From positions 186,001 to 250,000 of the forward strand of contig NZ_FOGL01000002.1 in assembly GCF_900111195.1 (NCBI RefSeq): DNA of 64,000 nucleotides, read 5' to 3'. Both the position numbers and the translations under genes were made by a program. Source of the DNA: Gracilibacillus ureilyticus. Its GTDB lineage: Bacteria > Bacillota > Bacilli > Bacillales > Amphibacillaceae. Numbering within the stretch: position 1 is the stretch's first letter; each line of letters starts with the position of its first letter. A model generated the notes under the pieces. It worked only from the letters and a program-made list of their open reading frames with translations. It ran no database searches and was not told where the DNA came from. Positions 1 to 8,594 of this stretch are shown here, one piece after another.

Positions 1-1
1 A

Positions 2-814
2 GGAGCTGAATCGATTCCGTTTTGGGATTTTGGTTTTGCCCAGATTGATATGATTGGATATCAGGCGCAAGTTATTCCCGCAATCTTAGCCGGATTCGTA
101 TTAGCCTATTTAGAGATATGGTTACGTAAAGTTATACCAAGTGTTGTTTCCATGATTTTTGTTCCGTTCTTTGCACTTATCCCGGCAGTATTAGTTGCAC
201 ATGTTGTATTAGGACCGATAGGATGGGAAATTGGTTCATGGATCTCTAATGTTGTTTACTCTGGCTTAACCTCAGGATTTGGCTGGTTATTTGCAGCAAT
301 ATTTGGCTTCGCCTATGCCCCGCTGGTTATTACAGGTCTTCATCATATGACAAATGCGATCGACTTGCAGTTAATGAGTGACTTTGATGGGACCATATTA
401 TGGCCGATGATTGCACTATCTAATATTGCTCAAGGGTCAGCTGTTGTTGCGATGATTTACTTAAACCGGAAAGACAAACAGGAACAGCAAGTTTCCGTAC
501 CTGCAGCCATTTCTTGTTACCTAGGTGTAACGGAGCCTGCATTGTATGGTATTAATTTAAAATACCTTTTCCCATTTTTCGCTGGAATTACAGGGTCAGC
601 AATAGCTGCTGTTATCTCTGTTGGCTCAGGAGTGACAGCGAATTCTATCGGTGTAGGTGGTCTTCCTGGTGTACTATCCATCCAGGTTGCGCATATTTTA
701 ATGTTTTGTGTTGCAATGGTAGTGGCGATTGTGGTGCCGTTTATTTTAACAGTAATATTAGCAAAAACAAAAATAGGTAAAGATGCATATAAAAGACTCG
801 GAAAAGTGAAATAA
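2..814 (+). CDS. treP: PTS trehalose-specific EIIBC permease, C-terminal part (5' truncated by window)
   Basis: The open frame enters from the window edge and encodes the last 270 or so residues of a PTS EIIC membrane domain, which imports and phosphorylates trehalose to trehalose-6-phosphate. Visible are several long hydrophobic segments, the EIIC motif around ITGLHHMTNAIDLQL, and the GVTEPALYGINLKY segment typical of the sucrose/trehalose/beta-glucoside (Glc superfamily) EIIC fold. The IIB domain would lie upstream, outside the window. Substrate assignment rests mainly on context: a phosphotrehalase and a TreR-type repressor follow directly on the same strand. An internal ATG at 50 should not be taken as the start, because the frame stays open to base 2 with conserved EIIC sequence. 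Confidence 0.93.
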   Translation, partial: GAESIPFWDFGFAQIDMIGYQAQVIPAILAGFVLAYLEIWLRKVIPSVVSMIFVPFFALIPAVLVAHVVLGPIGWEIGSWISNVVYSGLTSGFGWLFAAIFGFAYAPLVITGLHHMTNAIDLQLMSDFDGTILWPMIALSNIAQGSAVVAMIYLNRKDKQEQQVSVPAAISCYLGVTEPALYGINLKYLFPFFAGITGSAIAAVISVGSGVTANSIGVGGLPGVLSIQVAHILMFCVAMVVAIVVPFILTVILAKTKIGKDAYKRLGKVK

Positions 815-875
815 ACAAAATAAGGGGAGGGTACTCACTCTCTCTTTTTGCTATATAAAGGAAAGGATGTTTCAA

Positions 876-2558
876 ATGGAAGAAAAGTGGTGGAAGAAGT
901 CCGCTGTTTACCAAATTTATCCGAAAAGTTTCTGTGATACTACAGGGAATGGTGTTGGGGATCTTCAGGGAATTATCAGTAAATTAGATTATTTGAGAGA
1001 ATTAGGGATTGATGTTATTTGGCTGACACCTGTTTATGCTTCGCCTCAAAATGATAATGGGTATGACATTTCTGATTACTTTTCTATACATCCTGAATAT
1101 GGAACAATGGATGATTTGGAAGAGTTGCTTAACGAAGCCCACAATAGAAACATAAAGGTGATTATGGATATCGTAGTAAATCATACCTCTACAGAACATA
1201 AGTGGTTTAAAGAGTCACGAACCTCCATCCAAAGTCCATACCGGGACTTTTATATTTGGATGGATGGGGATGGAAATAATCCTCCAACAAATTGGCGGTC
1301 AAAATTTGGCGGTTCGGCATGGGAGTATGATAAAGAAACTAATCAGTATTACCTTCATTTGTTTGATGTGACACAAGCCGATCTGAATTGGGAAAACACA
1401 CAAGTTCGTGAAAAAGTTTATCAGATGATGAATTTCTGGTTGGATAAAGGTGTCGATGGGTTTCGTTTAGATGTAATCAACCTTATATCAAAGGATCAGA
1501 AATTCCCTGACGATGATGGTACAGTTCCACCAGGAGATGGTCGGAAATTTTACACAGATGGGCCAAAGGTGCACGAATATCTGCATGAAATGAATCAGCA
1601 AGTTTTCAAAGGTCGTCAGACAATGACAGTTGGAGAAATGTCATCAACCACTTTAGAAGATTGTATTCAATATTCCAATCCAAAAAATGATGAATTGGAC
1701 ATGACTTTTAACTTCCATCATCTAAAAGTTGATTATCCTAATGGAGAAAAATGGACTAAAGCAGAATTTGACTTTTTAAAATTAAAACAAATTCTTTCTA
1801 AATGGCAAATCGGAATGCAAAAGGGCGGGGGCTGGAATGCACTCTTCTGGTGTAACCATGACCAGCCAAGAGTTGTATCGAGATTTGGGAATGACGCGGA
1901 ATATCATCAGGAGTCAGCGAAAATGTTAGCAACAACCATCCATTTAATGCAGGGAACACCTTATATCTATCAGGGAGAAGAAATAGGGATGACTAACCCT
2001 GGGTTTGAGTCGATTGATCAATACAGGGATGTAGAATCATTGAATATGTATAAAATAAAAAAGGCCGAAGGAATGCCGCCAAAAGAAATATTGGAAATTT
2101 TAAAAGAAAAGTCCAGGGACAATGCCAGGACACCAATGCAGTGGGATGATCGGGAAAATGCCGGTTTTACTAAAGGGAAACCATGGATCAATGTTGCAGA
2201 TAATTATCAATTGATTAATGCAGAAAAGGCCGTCTCTCAATCTGATTCGATCTTCCATCACTATCGGAAGCTTATTTCTTTAAGAAAAGATTACCAGGTC
2301 ATTACGGATGGCGACTATCAGTTGCTCCTGCCTGAACATCTTGCAATTTTTGCTTATATAAGAGAGAATGAAGACGAATGGATGTTAGTTGTAAACAATT
2401 TTTATGATAAAAATGTCCAATTTACACTACCGGATGATAGAAATATATATGATGGCTCTGGAGAAGTAATATTATCAAATTACCCTGATAGCAAAAAAGG
2501 TGTCAATAATACAGAACTTCGGCCATATGAGTCATTTGTTTATTATCAGAAGAAATAA
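876..2558 (+). CDS. treA: alpha,alpha-phosphotrehalase (GH13)
   Basis: Cytoplasmic GH13 enzyme that hydrolyses trehalose-6-phosphate to glucose and glucose-6-phosphate. The 560-residue length matches B. subtilis TreA. With the start at 876, the GH13 motifs are DIVVNHTS (about 98-105), DGFRLDV with nucleophile Asp199, GEMSS with acid/base Glu254, and CNHDQPR with Asp329. I prefer ATG 876 over ATG 867: the AAAGGAAAGG ribosome binding site at 857-866 abuts the earlier ATG but lies 9 bases before the later one. The gene is 61 bases downstream of treP and directly upstream of treR, so the three form one operon. Other GH13 oligo-1,6-glucosidases look similar, but the PTS/TreR context favours TreA. 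Confidence 0.95.
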   Translation: MEEKWWKKSAVYQIYPKSFCDTTGNGVGDLQGIISKLDYLRELGIDVIWLTPVYASPQNDNGYDISDYFSIHPEYGTMDDLEELLNEAHNRNIKVIMDIVVNHTSTEHKWFKESRTSIQSPYRDFYIWMDGDGNNPPTNWRSKFGGSAWEYDKETNQYYLHLFDVTQADLNWENTQVREKVYQMMNFWLDKGVDGFRLDVINLISKDQKFPDDDGTVPPGDGRKFYTDGPKVHEYLHEMNQQVFKGRQTMTVGEMSSTTLEDCIQYSNPKNDELDMTFNFHHLKVDYPNGEKWTKAEFDFLKLKQILSKWQIGMQKGGGWNALFWCNHDQPRVVSRFGNDAEYHQESAKMLATTIHLMQGTPYIYQGEEIGMTNPGFESIDQYRDVESLNMYKIKKAEGMPPKEILEILKEKSRDNARTPMQWDDRENAGFTKGKPWINVADNYQLINAEKAVSQSDSIFHHYRKLISLRKDYQVITDGDYQLLLPEHLAIFAYIRENEDEWMLVVNNFYDKNVQFTLPDDRNIYDGSGEVILSNYPDSKKGVNNTELRPYESFVYYQKK

Positions 2559-2573
2559 ATGAGGATCTCCATC

Positions 2574-3287
2574 ATGCAAAACAAGTATATGATTATTTAC
2601 CAGGAAATGGTCAAACAGATTGAGCAGGAAGCATATAAACCGAATCAGTTTTTACCTTCAGAAAATGAGTTAACCGCCGTTTACAGTACATCAAGAGAAA
2701 CAATTCGGAAGGCATTGACCTTACTTGCCCAAAATGGTTACATTCAAAAAATCAGAGGAAAAGGCTCTCTTGTCATTGACAGGAGTAAATTCGACTTTCC
2801 GGTTTCTGGACTTGTCAGCTTTAAAGAAGTTGCAGAGAAAATCGGCCAAAAGCCTGAAACACTGGTTCATTCGTGTGAATTAATAAAACCGCCTGCTGAC
2901 ATTTGCAGACAATTGAAGATCAAACCATCAGAGCAGGTATGGCAAATAAGCCGCACAAGGTCATTTTCAGGTAACAGAATTATTTTTGATAAGGACTTTC
3001 TTGTGGCAAAATATGTACCACTTATAACTGCCGAAATAGCGAAGGACTCCATTTATGCCTATATTGAACAACAATTAGGCTTAACGATCAGTTTTGCTAA
3101 AAAAGAGATTATAGTCGAAGAACCGACAGAGGAAGACCGCTCGCTGCTGGACTTAGATGGTTTTCATAACATAGTGGTTATTAAAAATCATGTCTACCTG
3201 GATGACGCCAGTTTATTCCAGTACACAGAGTCTCGCCACAGACCTGACAAATTCCGCTTCGTCGATTTCGCGAGAAGAAGCCGCTGA
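2574..3287 (+). CDS. treR: Trehalose operon repressor, GntR family
   Basis: GntR/HutC-type repressor of 237 residues, the same size as B. subtilis TreR. The N-terminal winged helix carries LPSENELTAVYSTSRETIRK and NGYIQKIRGKGS. The C-terminal UTRA effector domain ends in FQYTESRHRPDKFRFVDFARR, nearly identical to TreR. In that protein the domain senses trehalose-6-phosphate. An ATG at 2559 abuts the treA stop, but the GAGG at 2561-2564 sits about 9 bases before ATG 2574, so 2574 is the likely start. It is translated right after treA and most likely represses this same operon; its operator would be upstream of the window. Confidence 0.94.
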   Translation: MQNKYMIIYQEMVKQIEQEAYKPNQFLPSENELTAVYSTSRETIRKALTLLAQNGYIQKIRGKGSLVIDRSKFDFPVSGLVSFKEVAEKIGQKPETLVHSCELIKPPADICRQLKIKPSEQVWQISRTRSFSGNRIIFDKDFLVAKYVPLITAEIAKDSIYAYIEQQLGLTISFAKKEIIVEEPTEEDRSLLDLDGFHNIVVIKNHVYLDDASLFQYTESRHRPDKFRFVDFARRSR

Positions 3288-3320
3288 AGCGTCATCACAA
3301 GTTGGTGTGAAGATCGTATG

Positions 3321-3382
3321 TTATATACAGCTTATACACAGATTGTGGACATATTAGGGGTGGGACTATAGAGTTATCCACC
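3321..3382. promoter_or_regulatory. Putative DnaA-box cluster
   Basis: Four 9-mers resembling the DnaA box TTATNCACA lie within 62 bases: TTATATACA (3321-3329, one mismatch), TTATACACA (3332-3340, perfect), TGTGGACAT (3344-3352, reverse strand, degenerate) and TTATCCACC (3374-3382, one mismatch). The first two are 11 bases apart, about one helical turn. B. subtilis has DnaA-box clusters outside oriC that tune replication initiation. No dnaA or dnaN gene is nearby, so this is not oriC. Assignment is inference from sequence only. Confidence 0.45.
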
Positions 3383-3398
3383 ATTAATGTGAAAATTA

Positions 3399-3446
3399 AA
3401 AAAGCCGAAAGATTTCAAATGACTAGTGGAATCTTTCGGCTTTTTA
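3399..3446. terminator. Bidirectional terminator after treR
   Basis: A stem of AAAGCCGAAAGAT (from 3400) pairs with ATCTTTCGGCTTT (from 3431). It is flanked by an A run on the left and a T run on the right, so it can end both the tre operon and the minus-strand gene at 3466. Confidence 0.85.
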
Positions 3447-3465
3447 ACTATCCAGAGTCTTGATA

Positions 3466-3732
3466 TTACCAGAAGAAAAATGGCAGAAATGCGATCGTGG
3501 CAATTGCTCCTAATGCTATTCCGACACCTAAACCCCATGGATAGCCGCCATATGGGCGGTAGCCGTAATATCCAATCCCGTACCCACCCGGACGATTTCC
3601 TTCCATTGGTGCCAAGAAGACTTTTGACCGGTTAACACGGTGAATTACTCCTTTGTGTACTTGCCCGTCTTTTGTAACTACCCTTACCGGTCGACCTATA
3701 TTTTGACAACAAAAATCATAATGTCTTGACAT
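3466..3732 (-). CDS. Small Gly/Tyr-rich protein of unknown function
   Basis: I do not recognise a named family. The product has 88 residues if started at the ATG at 3732, where GAGGGG lies about 10 bases upstream; a longer frame to 3801 lacks a comparable site. The N-terminal half (CCQNIGRPVRVVTKDGQVHKGVIHRV) looks like a small beta-rich, Sm-like or SH3-like module. The middle is a Gly/Tyr/Pro segment (about 46-68, with repeated GYG/YGY), and the C-terminus is a single hydrophobic helix ending in FLPFFFW. Similar small proteins in spore formers are often coat or exported proteins, but that is only a guess here. It shares the bidirectional terminator with treR. Confidence 0.6.
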   Translation of the reverse strand: MSRHYDFCCQNIGRPVRVVTKDGQVHKGVIHRVNRSKVFLAPMEGNRPGGYGIGYYGYRPYGGYPWGLGVGIALGAIATIAFLPFFFW

Positions 3733-3852
3733 AAAGATACATACCCCTCTCATTGTGTGACTACTATACATTATGCACAAACAGGGGATTGGGATGGACA
3801 TATATTCCCCGGCAAGTTCATCAATTAACTTACAGTATATTTAACGCTAGCC

Positions 3853-4674
3853 TCAAAGGTTAATATCTTTTAGAATGACATCGTTTTCCATATAAAGAAT
3901 ATCGTTAATCGAAATCTCTTTGTCTTTTGTAAATTGGGTAAGTATATAATAACCAATATGGTAACCAAGGTTCTGCGGAATCCCGTGCCTGTTACCATAC
4001 ATGAGTAAATCATGCTTGGGATGAGTGCGTGTGATAGTTATATTCGGCTTGATCCATTTTTCATAATATTCTTTTGCTTCCATAGAGGAATATTGATTAA
4101 TCCAGTCATTCCCTGAATCTTCTCCGAGTTTCTTTCTTACAATGTATTCAGCAATACCTTCCAGAATAATGGCATCCAATAGAGTATATTCAGCTTCCGG
4201 CTTGCTGAAGTATTGGAGTCGGCAAGTATGACTGTACTCATGAAGGAACAATGCAGTAATCTGTTTTACTTTGGCCTGATTACTTAAGAAAAGAAACAGA
4301 TGCTTTGGGTAACTTAAACCAGTACAGCCGGAGAATTTTTCTGTTAGATCCCTACTGAAAGGATTAGAAGGGAAAATGAAAATATTGGCAGAAGGGCCTT
4401 TCCAGGAACTGCGGTATTTTTCATAAAGATTTTCAACCAACTGGAAATACTTTTTCTTTAACCATTTACGAAGGAGTTCTTCATCCTCGGGTGACGGTGG
4501 AAACAGGCCGTGACGAAGTAAGTGATCCTGCAGGGAAAGGATGCTGGTATTAGTAAAATACTTGCTGACTGGTTTGCAAATCAAGTCTTTATGATATTTC
4601 CACTTGTCGGCCATATTTCCTGAATGACTATCCACATACTGCTGTATCCATTTATTAGTCGAGTGTACAGTCAT
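3853..4674 (-). CDS. DUF2268 (YjaZ-like) predicted Zn-dependent protease
   Basis: 273-residue protein with the zinc-protease signature HEYSH (His145, Glu146, His149) and a downstream Glu172 in LEGIAEY that could be the third metal ligand. This pattern matches the DUF2268/YjaZ group of predicted gluzincin-like peptidases. There is no signal peptide or membrane segment, so it should be cytoplasmic. It begins two bases after the stop of the upstream methyltransferase gene, with its AGGTGA ribosome binding site inside that gene, so the two are translationally coupled. The substrate is unknown. Confidence 0.75.
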   Translation of the reverse strand: MTVHSTNKWIQQYVDSHSGNMADKWKYHKDLICKPVSKYFTNTSILSLQDHLLRHGLFPPSPEDEELLRKWLKKKYFQLVENLYEKYRSSWKGPSANIFIFPSNPFSRDLTEKFSGCTGLSYPKHLFLFLSNQAKVKQITALFLHEYSHTCRLQYFSKPEAEYTLLDAIILEGIAEYIVRKKLGEDSGNDWINQYSSMEAKEYYEKWIKPNITITRTHPKHDLLMYGNRHGIPQNLGYHIGYYILTQFTKDKEISINDILYMENDVILKDINL

Positions 4675-4676
4675 TT

Positions 4677-5378
4677 TTAATCACCTGTCTTTGTTGCAAC
4701 AAATAAACAGGCATGCAGCAGCTCGCTGTATTGCTCATTTATCTGATAGTGTTTTCCAATTGTCGCAAGCATCGAATCTGTCCAAAGGATCTGTTTATTT
4801 GCGGGCGTACTGTCTTTGTTGTGTTTACTTATCTTTGCAAGCCTCACTTCATTAAACCCACTATCCAACAGTAACTTTAACCATTCAAAACGACTGAAAA
4901 GGTTTGGAATGTGATAAAAATCCTGGATTATCTCTTTGTCAAGCTGATCCAAGTCCGGGGCTGCCAACATTTCCAGCAAAACTAGCTTCCCGTTTTGCGT
5001 TAATACACGGGAAATCTCTTTAAGACTCTTTACTGTGTTTGTAAAAGAAAGTGCTGACTCACAAATGATAAGAGTAAATTTTTCATCATCGAAAGGTAAG
5101 TCCTCTGCATTAGCTTCAAATACGCTGATTGAGGAATGTGATGCTGTGTTTTTTTTAGCGTGATTGACCATTTGCTTGCTGTTGTCTAAACCAATAATTT
5201 CCGTATTCGTTCTTTGCTGGAGTGAAAGCAATGTTTCGCCGACACCACAGCCAATTTCTAAAATGCTGTTCATACTGGAAAAGGAAAGCTGATCCATCCA
5301 TTTTGCAGTAGCAGCTCTGCCCCCTGGATGGGCATGGCTCATTCCTAACCGATCTAATAATTCCTGATAACTAAGCAC
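4677..5378 (-). CDS. Class I SAM-dependent methyltransferase
   Basis: 233 residues with a Rossmann-type SAM site: motif I ILEIGCGVGETLLSL (about 39-53), an acidic residue at the end of beta-2 in IIGLDNS, and motif II/III around ANAEDLPFDDEKFTLI. This is the Methyltransf_11/25 pattern seen in UbiE-like small-molecule methyltransferases. The acceptor cannot be told from sequence. It leads a two-gene operon with the DUF2268 protease and is divergent from the alaR-like gene. Confidence 0.82.
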   Translation of the reverse strand: MLSYQELLDRLGMSHAHPGGRAATAKWMDQLSFSSMNSILEIGCGVGETLLSLQQRTNTEIIGLDNSKQMVNHAKKNTASHSSISVFEANAEDLPFDDEKFTLIICESALSFTNTVKSLKEISRVLTQNGKLVLLEMLAAPDLDQLDKEIIQDFYHIPNLFSRFEWLKLLLDSGFNEVRLAKISKHNKDSTPANKQILWTDSMLATIGKHYQINEQYSELLHACLFVATKTGD

Positions 5379-5494
5379 AATACGTACCGTCCTTTCGCCA
5401 AAAGTGAAGGTTTATATTTAGGTGGAATTGTAGTAAGATTAAATATAATTGTTATAAGTTAGTGTATACTCAATGTTTAAAGAAGGTGAATGGA

Positions 5495-5989
5495 TTGGAA
5501 CAAAAAGAGATAGAATTACTGAAACTGTTAGAGAAGAATGGAAGACTTGATACAATTACGATTAGTAAGATGATTGATGAAGATCCGGAAACAGTAGAAG
5601 AAATGATTGTGAAATTAGAGAAAGAACACGCGATTCTAGGTTATTCCACATTAGTGGACTGGTCCAATGTATATGAATATGAAGGGGTAGCTGCACTTAT
5701 TGATGTGAAGGTAACTCCGGTAAGAGGTGTAGGTTTCGATAAAATTGCTTCAAGAATCTACCGCTTTCCTGAGGTAAAGGCAGTGTACCTGATGTCAGGT
5801 GCGTACGATTTAAGTGTCTCTGTTGAAGGGAAAACAATGATGGAAGTAAGCAGGTTTGTTTCAGAAAAATTATCCACATTAGATACTGTTATCTCTACTA
5901 CTACCCACTTCATTTTGAAAAAATATAAACATGACGGAATTATTTTCGATGAAGATGATGATGATAAAAGAATGATGGTGTCGCCATGA
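5495..5989 (+). CDS. alaR: Lrp/AsnC-family regulator, AlaR (YugG)-like
   Basis: 164-residue Lrp/AsnC regulator: N-terminal helix-turn-helix (about 2-60) and a C-terminal RAM/AsnC effector domain including VRGVGFDKIASRIYRFPEVKAVY-type sequence. The ATG at 5462 has no ribosome binding site, whereas AGAAGGTGA at 5481-5489 sits 5-6 bases before TTG 5495, so I start there. It overlaps the next aminotransferase gene by four bases (ATGA), the arrangement of B. subtilis alaR-alaT, where AlaR activates alanine transaminase synthesis. The very acidic C-terminus (DEDDDD) is a minor oddity. The symbol rests on neighbour and length agreement. Confidence 0.82.
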   Translation: MEQKEIELLKLLEKNGRLDTITISKMIDEDPETVEEMIVKLEKEHAILGYSTLVDWSNVYEYEGVAALIDVKVTPVRGVGFDKIASRIYRFPEVKAVYLMSGAYDLSVSVEGKTMMEVSRFVSEKLSTLDTVISTTTHFILKKYKHDGIIFDEDDDDKRMMVSP

Positions 5990-7152
5990 GTTCACAATAT
6001 TTAGCTAAACAGGTTCAGGATTTAAAACCATCTGGAATTAGAAAATTCTTCGATTTAGCATCAAAGATGGAGAATGTCGTTTCCCTCGGTGTAGGGGAAC
6101 CAGACTTTGTTACACCATGGAATGTAATTGAAGCAAGTTATCATTCCCTGGAACAAGGATATACGGCATACACCGCAAATGCTGGGTTACTTGAGTTACG
6201 TGAAGCAATTAGTGAATATCTAGAGGATTATTTCTCCGTTTCATATGATCCCGAAGAACAGGTACTAGTAACTGTAGGAGCAAGTCAGGCAATTGATATT
6301 GCGCTACGTGCGCTTCTTAATCCCGGTGATGAAGTAATTATTGTGGAACCATGCTTTGTAGCTTACAGTTCTGCTGTCATATTGGCAGGAGGTGTGCCAG
6401 TTACAGTAAGTGCCACAAGTGAAAATGCTTTTAAAGTAACACCGGAACAAATAGAAGCTGCTGTAACAGAAAGAACAAAAGCCATTGTTCTATGCAGTCC
6501 CAATAACCCGACGGGAGCTGTACTGAATGCAAAAGAGTTAGCGGATATCGCAGAAGTTCTTTGTAACCATGACATAATTGCCATATCTGATGAGATATAT
6601 GCGGAATTATCATATGATGAAAAAGCATCAAGCTTAGCTGAAATAGATGGAATGAAAGAGAGAACGATTTTAATATCTGGTTTCTCCAAGTCGTTTGCAA
6701 TGACTGGCTGGCGCCTGGGCTATGCAGCAGGACCAACCGATATTATTCAGGCAATGACTAAAATCCATCAATATACGATTATGTGTGCGCCAACAATGGC
6801 TCAGCATGGCGCATTGGAAGCACTGAGAAACGGCAGAGATAGTGTGGACAACATGACAACAAGCTATCGCCAACGTCGGAACTTTGTTGTAAAAGCATTA
6901 AACGAAATGGGATTGAGTTGTCATTTGCCAGGTGGAGCATTTTATGTTTTTCCTTCAATAAAGGCAACCGGAATGTCTTCGGAAGAATTTGCAGAAAAGC
7001 TGTTAGCTGAAGAAAGAGTAGCAGTAGTACCGGGTAATGTATTTGGAGAAAGCGGAGAAGGATATATCCGCTGTTCTTATGCAACCTCTATTAAACAATT
7101 AGATGAAGCAATGAAGCGAATGAGTCGTTTTGTAGAAAATCATATCAAGTAA
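5986..7152 (+). CDS. alaT: Class I/II aminotransferase, AlaT (YugH)-like
   Basis: 388-residue fold-type I PLP enzyme of the aspartate aminotransferase superfamily. It has SPNNPTGAV (about 171-179), ISDEIYAEL with the PLP-binding Asp202, and the Schiff-base lysine Lys235 in SGFSKSFAMTGWRLGY. An arginine late in the protein (GYIRCSYA) would bind the alpha-carboxylate. In B. subtilis the equivalent gene supplies alanine from pyruvate and glutamate. It overlaps the AlaR-like regulator by four bases, so the two are co-translated, and it is followed by a terminator. Confidence 0.87.
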   Translation: MSSQYLAKQVQDLKPSGIRKFFDLASKMENVVSLGVGEPDFVTPWNVIEASYHSLEQGYTAYTANAGLLELREAISEYLEDYFSVSYDPEEQVLVTVGASQAIDIALRALLNPGDEVIIVEPCFVAYSSAVILAGGVPVTVSATSENAFKVTPEQIEAAVTERTKAIVLCSPNNPTGAVLNAKELADIAEVLCNHDIIAISDEIYAELSYDEKASSLAEIDGMKERTILISGFSKSFAMTGWRLGYAAGPTDIIQAMTKIHQYTIMCAPTMAQHGALEALRNGRDSVDNMTTSYRQRRNFVVKALNEMGLSCHLPGGAFYVFPSIKATGMSSEEFAEKLLAEERVAVVPGNVFGESGEGYIRCSYATSIKQLDEAMKRMSRFVENHIK

Positions 7153-7160
7153 TAGTCAAA

Positions 7161-7195
7161 GACCAGCACCTGAAAAAGGTTTGCTGGTTTTTTTA
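7161..7195 (+). terminator. Rho-independent terminator after alaT
   Basis: ACCAGCA at 7162 pairs with TGCTGGT ending at 7188, with a CCT/AGG extension inside the loop, followed by a T run. Confidence 0.85.
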
Positions 7196-7292
7196 GTAAG
7201 GAAATTTATCACTGCACTGAAATATCATACTTATAAACAACTCGAAAGAGAATTCGTTAGGATAAGTTCGTTTTATAAAGCTATTAAATAAT

Positions 7293-7323
7293 AGTTGTAA
7301 GTACAAGTTGGATTGTTTATAAT
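7293..7323 (+). promoter_or_regulatory. Promoter with AraR-type operator in front of GH43 gene
   Basis: A good vegetative promoter is present: TTGTAA (7295-7300), 17 bases, TATAAT (7318-7323). Overlapping its -35 is AGTTGTAAGTACAAGT (7293-7308), which matches 13 of 16 positions of the B. subtilis AraR consensus ATTTGTACGTACAAAT. This ties the isolated GH43 gene to the arabinose circuit at 30-54 kb. Confidence 0.72.
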
Positions 7324-7354
7324 AAGCTTATAGAGAAAAGAGAGGATGTCAGAG

Positions 7355-8515
7355 ATGGAAATTAAGCGTATTCACGATATAGAATTAACAGTTAGTAATG
7401 GGGAAACACCTCAATTGCCTACTCAGATATTAGTTGATTTAGATGAAAATATTACGGCACCATTCGATGTGGAATGGGAAGTTCCTTCTGCAGAAACATT
7501 GAATAACAAGGGCACATATGAAATTGAAGGGAAAATTAAACATAAAGATTATCCTAAACCATTTATAGAGCAACGTGCAGATCCATACCTCTATAAACAT
7601 ACGGACGGGTATTATTACTTTACCGGTTCCTATCCGTTATATGATCGAGTTGTATTACGCCGTGCAAAAACGATTGATGAATTACCGCAGGCAGAAGAAA
7701 AGGTTATTTGGTGGAAGCATGAATCAGGAATCATGTCAGAACATATATGGGCACCGGAAATTCACTTTATTGATGGAAAGTGGTATGTTCATGTAGCTGC
7801 TGGGGACAAAGATGATGTATGGGCAATTCGTCCATATGTGTTGGAGTGTGATGCAGAAAACCCGTTAGAGGGTGAGTGGGTTGAGAAGGGACAAGTAAAT
7901 ACAGAATTTCAGAGTTTCTCTTTAGATGCGACCACTTTCGAGCATAATGACAAGAGGTACTTAGTTTGGGCACAAAAAGTAGAGAATGATACAATTTCTA
8001 ATCTGTACATTGCTGAAATGGAAAATCCATGGACAATTAAAAAGCAGGTGTTTTTATCTACGCCTGAATATGATTGGGAAACAATTGGCTTTGATGTAAA
8101 TGAAGGTCCTGCCATGATTAAGAATGATGAGAAAATCTTTATAGCATTCTCTGCGAGCGCTACAGATGAAAATTATTCTGTAGGTTTATTGTACGCTGAT
8201 GTCGACAGCGATCTGTTAGACCCGGCTTCCTGGGAGAAAACAAAGCAGCCTGTTATGGTATCGCATGATGGAAACAGTGAGTACGGGCCTGGACATAATA
8301 GCTTTTCGGTTGATGAAAATGGCTATGAATTAATTATTTATCACGCTCGTCCATATAAAGGATTCAACACAGAGAACCCATTATATGATCATAATCGCCA
8401 CGCAAGAATCCAACGATTATTCTGGACAAAAGACGGGTTCCCGTACTTTGGCGAGCCTGGCTATACGCTGGATTTCTCTGAACATAAAGCAATAGCAAAG
8501 GTAACAGTTGAATAA
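7355..8515 (+). CDS. Intracellular GH43 glycosidase (alpha-L-arabinofuranosidase or beta-xylosidase type) with N-terminal Ig-like domain
   Basis: 386 residues from ATG 7355; the nearer ATG at 7346 abuts the GAGG ribosome binding site, which is correctly spaced for 7355. Residues 1-65 resemble a bacterial Ig-like (Big_4) domain. The rest is a five-bladed GH43 beta-propeller with Asp76 in RADPY (base), Asp191 in SLDATTF, Glu250 in VNEGP (acid), and a GPGHNS motif. There is no signal peptide, so it should cleave imported oligosaccharides in the cytoplasm. Related enzymes are mostly annotated as alpha-N-arabinofuranosidases. The AraR-like operator in its promoter supports release of arabinose. 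The gene is monocistronic, with terminators on both sides. Confidence 0.83.
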   Translation: MEIKRIHDIELTVSNGETPQLPTQILVDLDENITAPFDVEWEVPSAETLNNKGTYEIEGKIKHKDYPKPFIEQRADPYLYKHTDGYYYFTGSYPLYDRVVLRRAKTIDELPQAEEKVIWWKHESGIMSEHIWAPEIHFIDGKWYVHVAAGDKDDVWAIRPYVLECDAENPLEGEWVEKGQVNTEFQSFSLDATTFEHNDKRYLVWAQKVENDTISNLYIAEMENPWTIKKQVFLSTPEYDWETIGFDVNEGPAMIKNDEKIFIAFSASATDENYSVGLLYADVDSDLLDPASWEKTKQPVMVSHDGNSEYGPGHNSFSVDENGYELIIYHARPYKGFNTENPLYDHNRHARIQRLFWTKDGFPYFGEPGYTLDFSEHKAIAKVTVE

Positions 8516-8549
8516 ATTGATCAAAGATGGAAATACAACTAACTAAAAT

Positions 8550-8594
8550 AAAAAATGGTTCCGAAGCAAACCTTTGCCAGGAACCATTTTTTTA
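8550..8594. terminator. Bidirectional terminator after GH43 gene
   Basis: AAAAAATGGTTCC (8550) pairs with GGAACCATTTTTT (8580). T runs on both strands allow termination from either side. Confidence 0.88.

Noticed and set aside
3426-3635. Plus-strand 69-codon frame after treR
   Set aside because: Runs through the terminator stem and opposes the small Gly/Tyr-rich protein gene, which has better coding character.
5462-5494. ATG 5462 as the alaR start
   Set aside because: No ribosome binding site, while AGAAGGTGA is properly spaced for TTG 5495.
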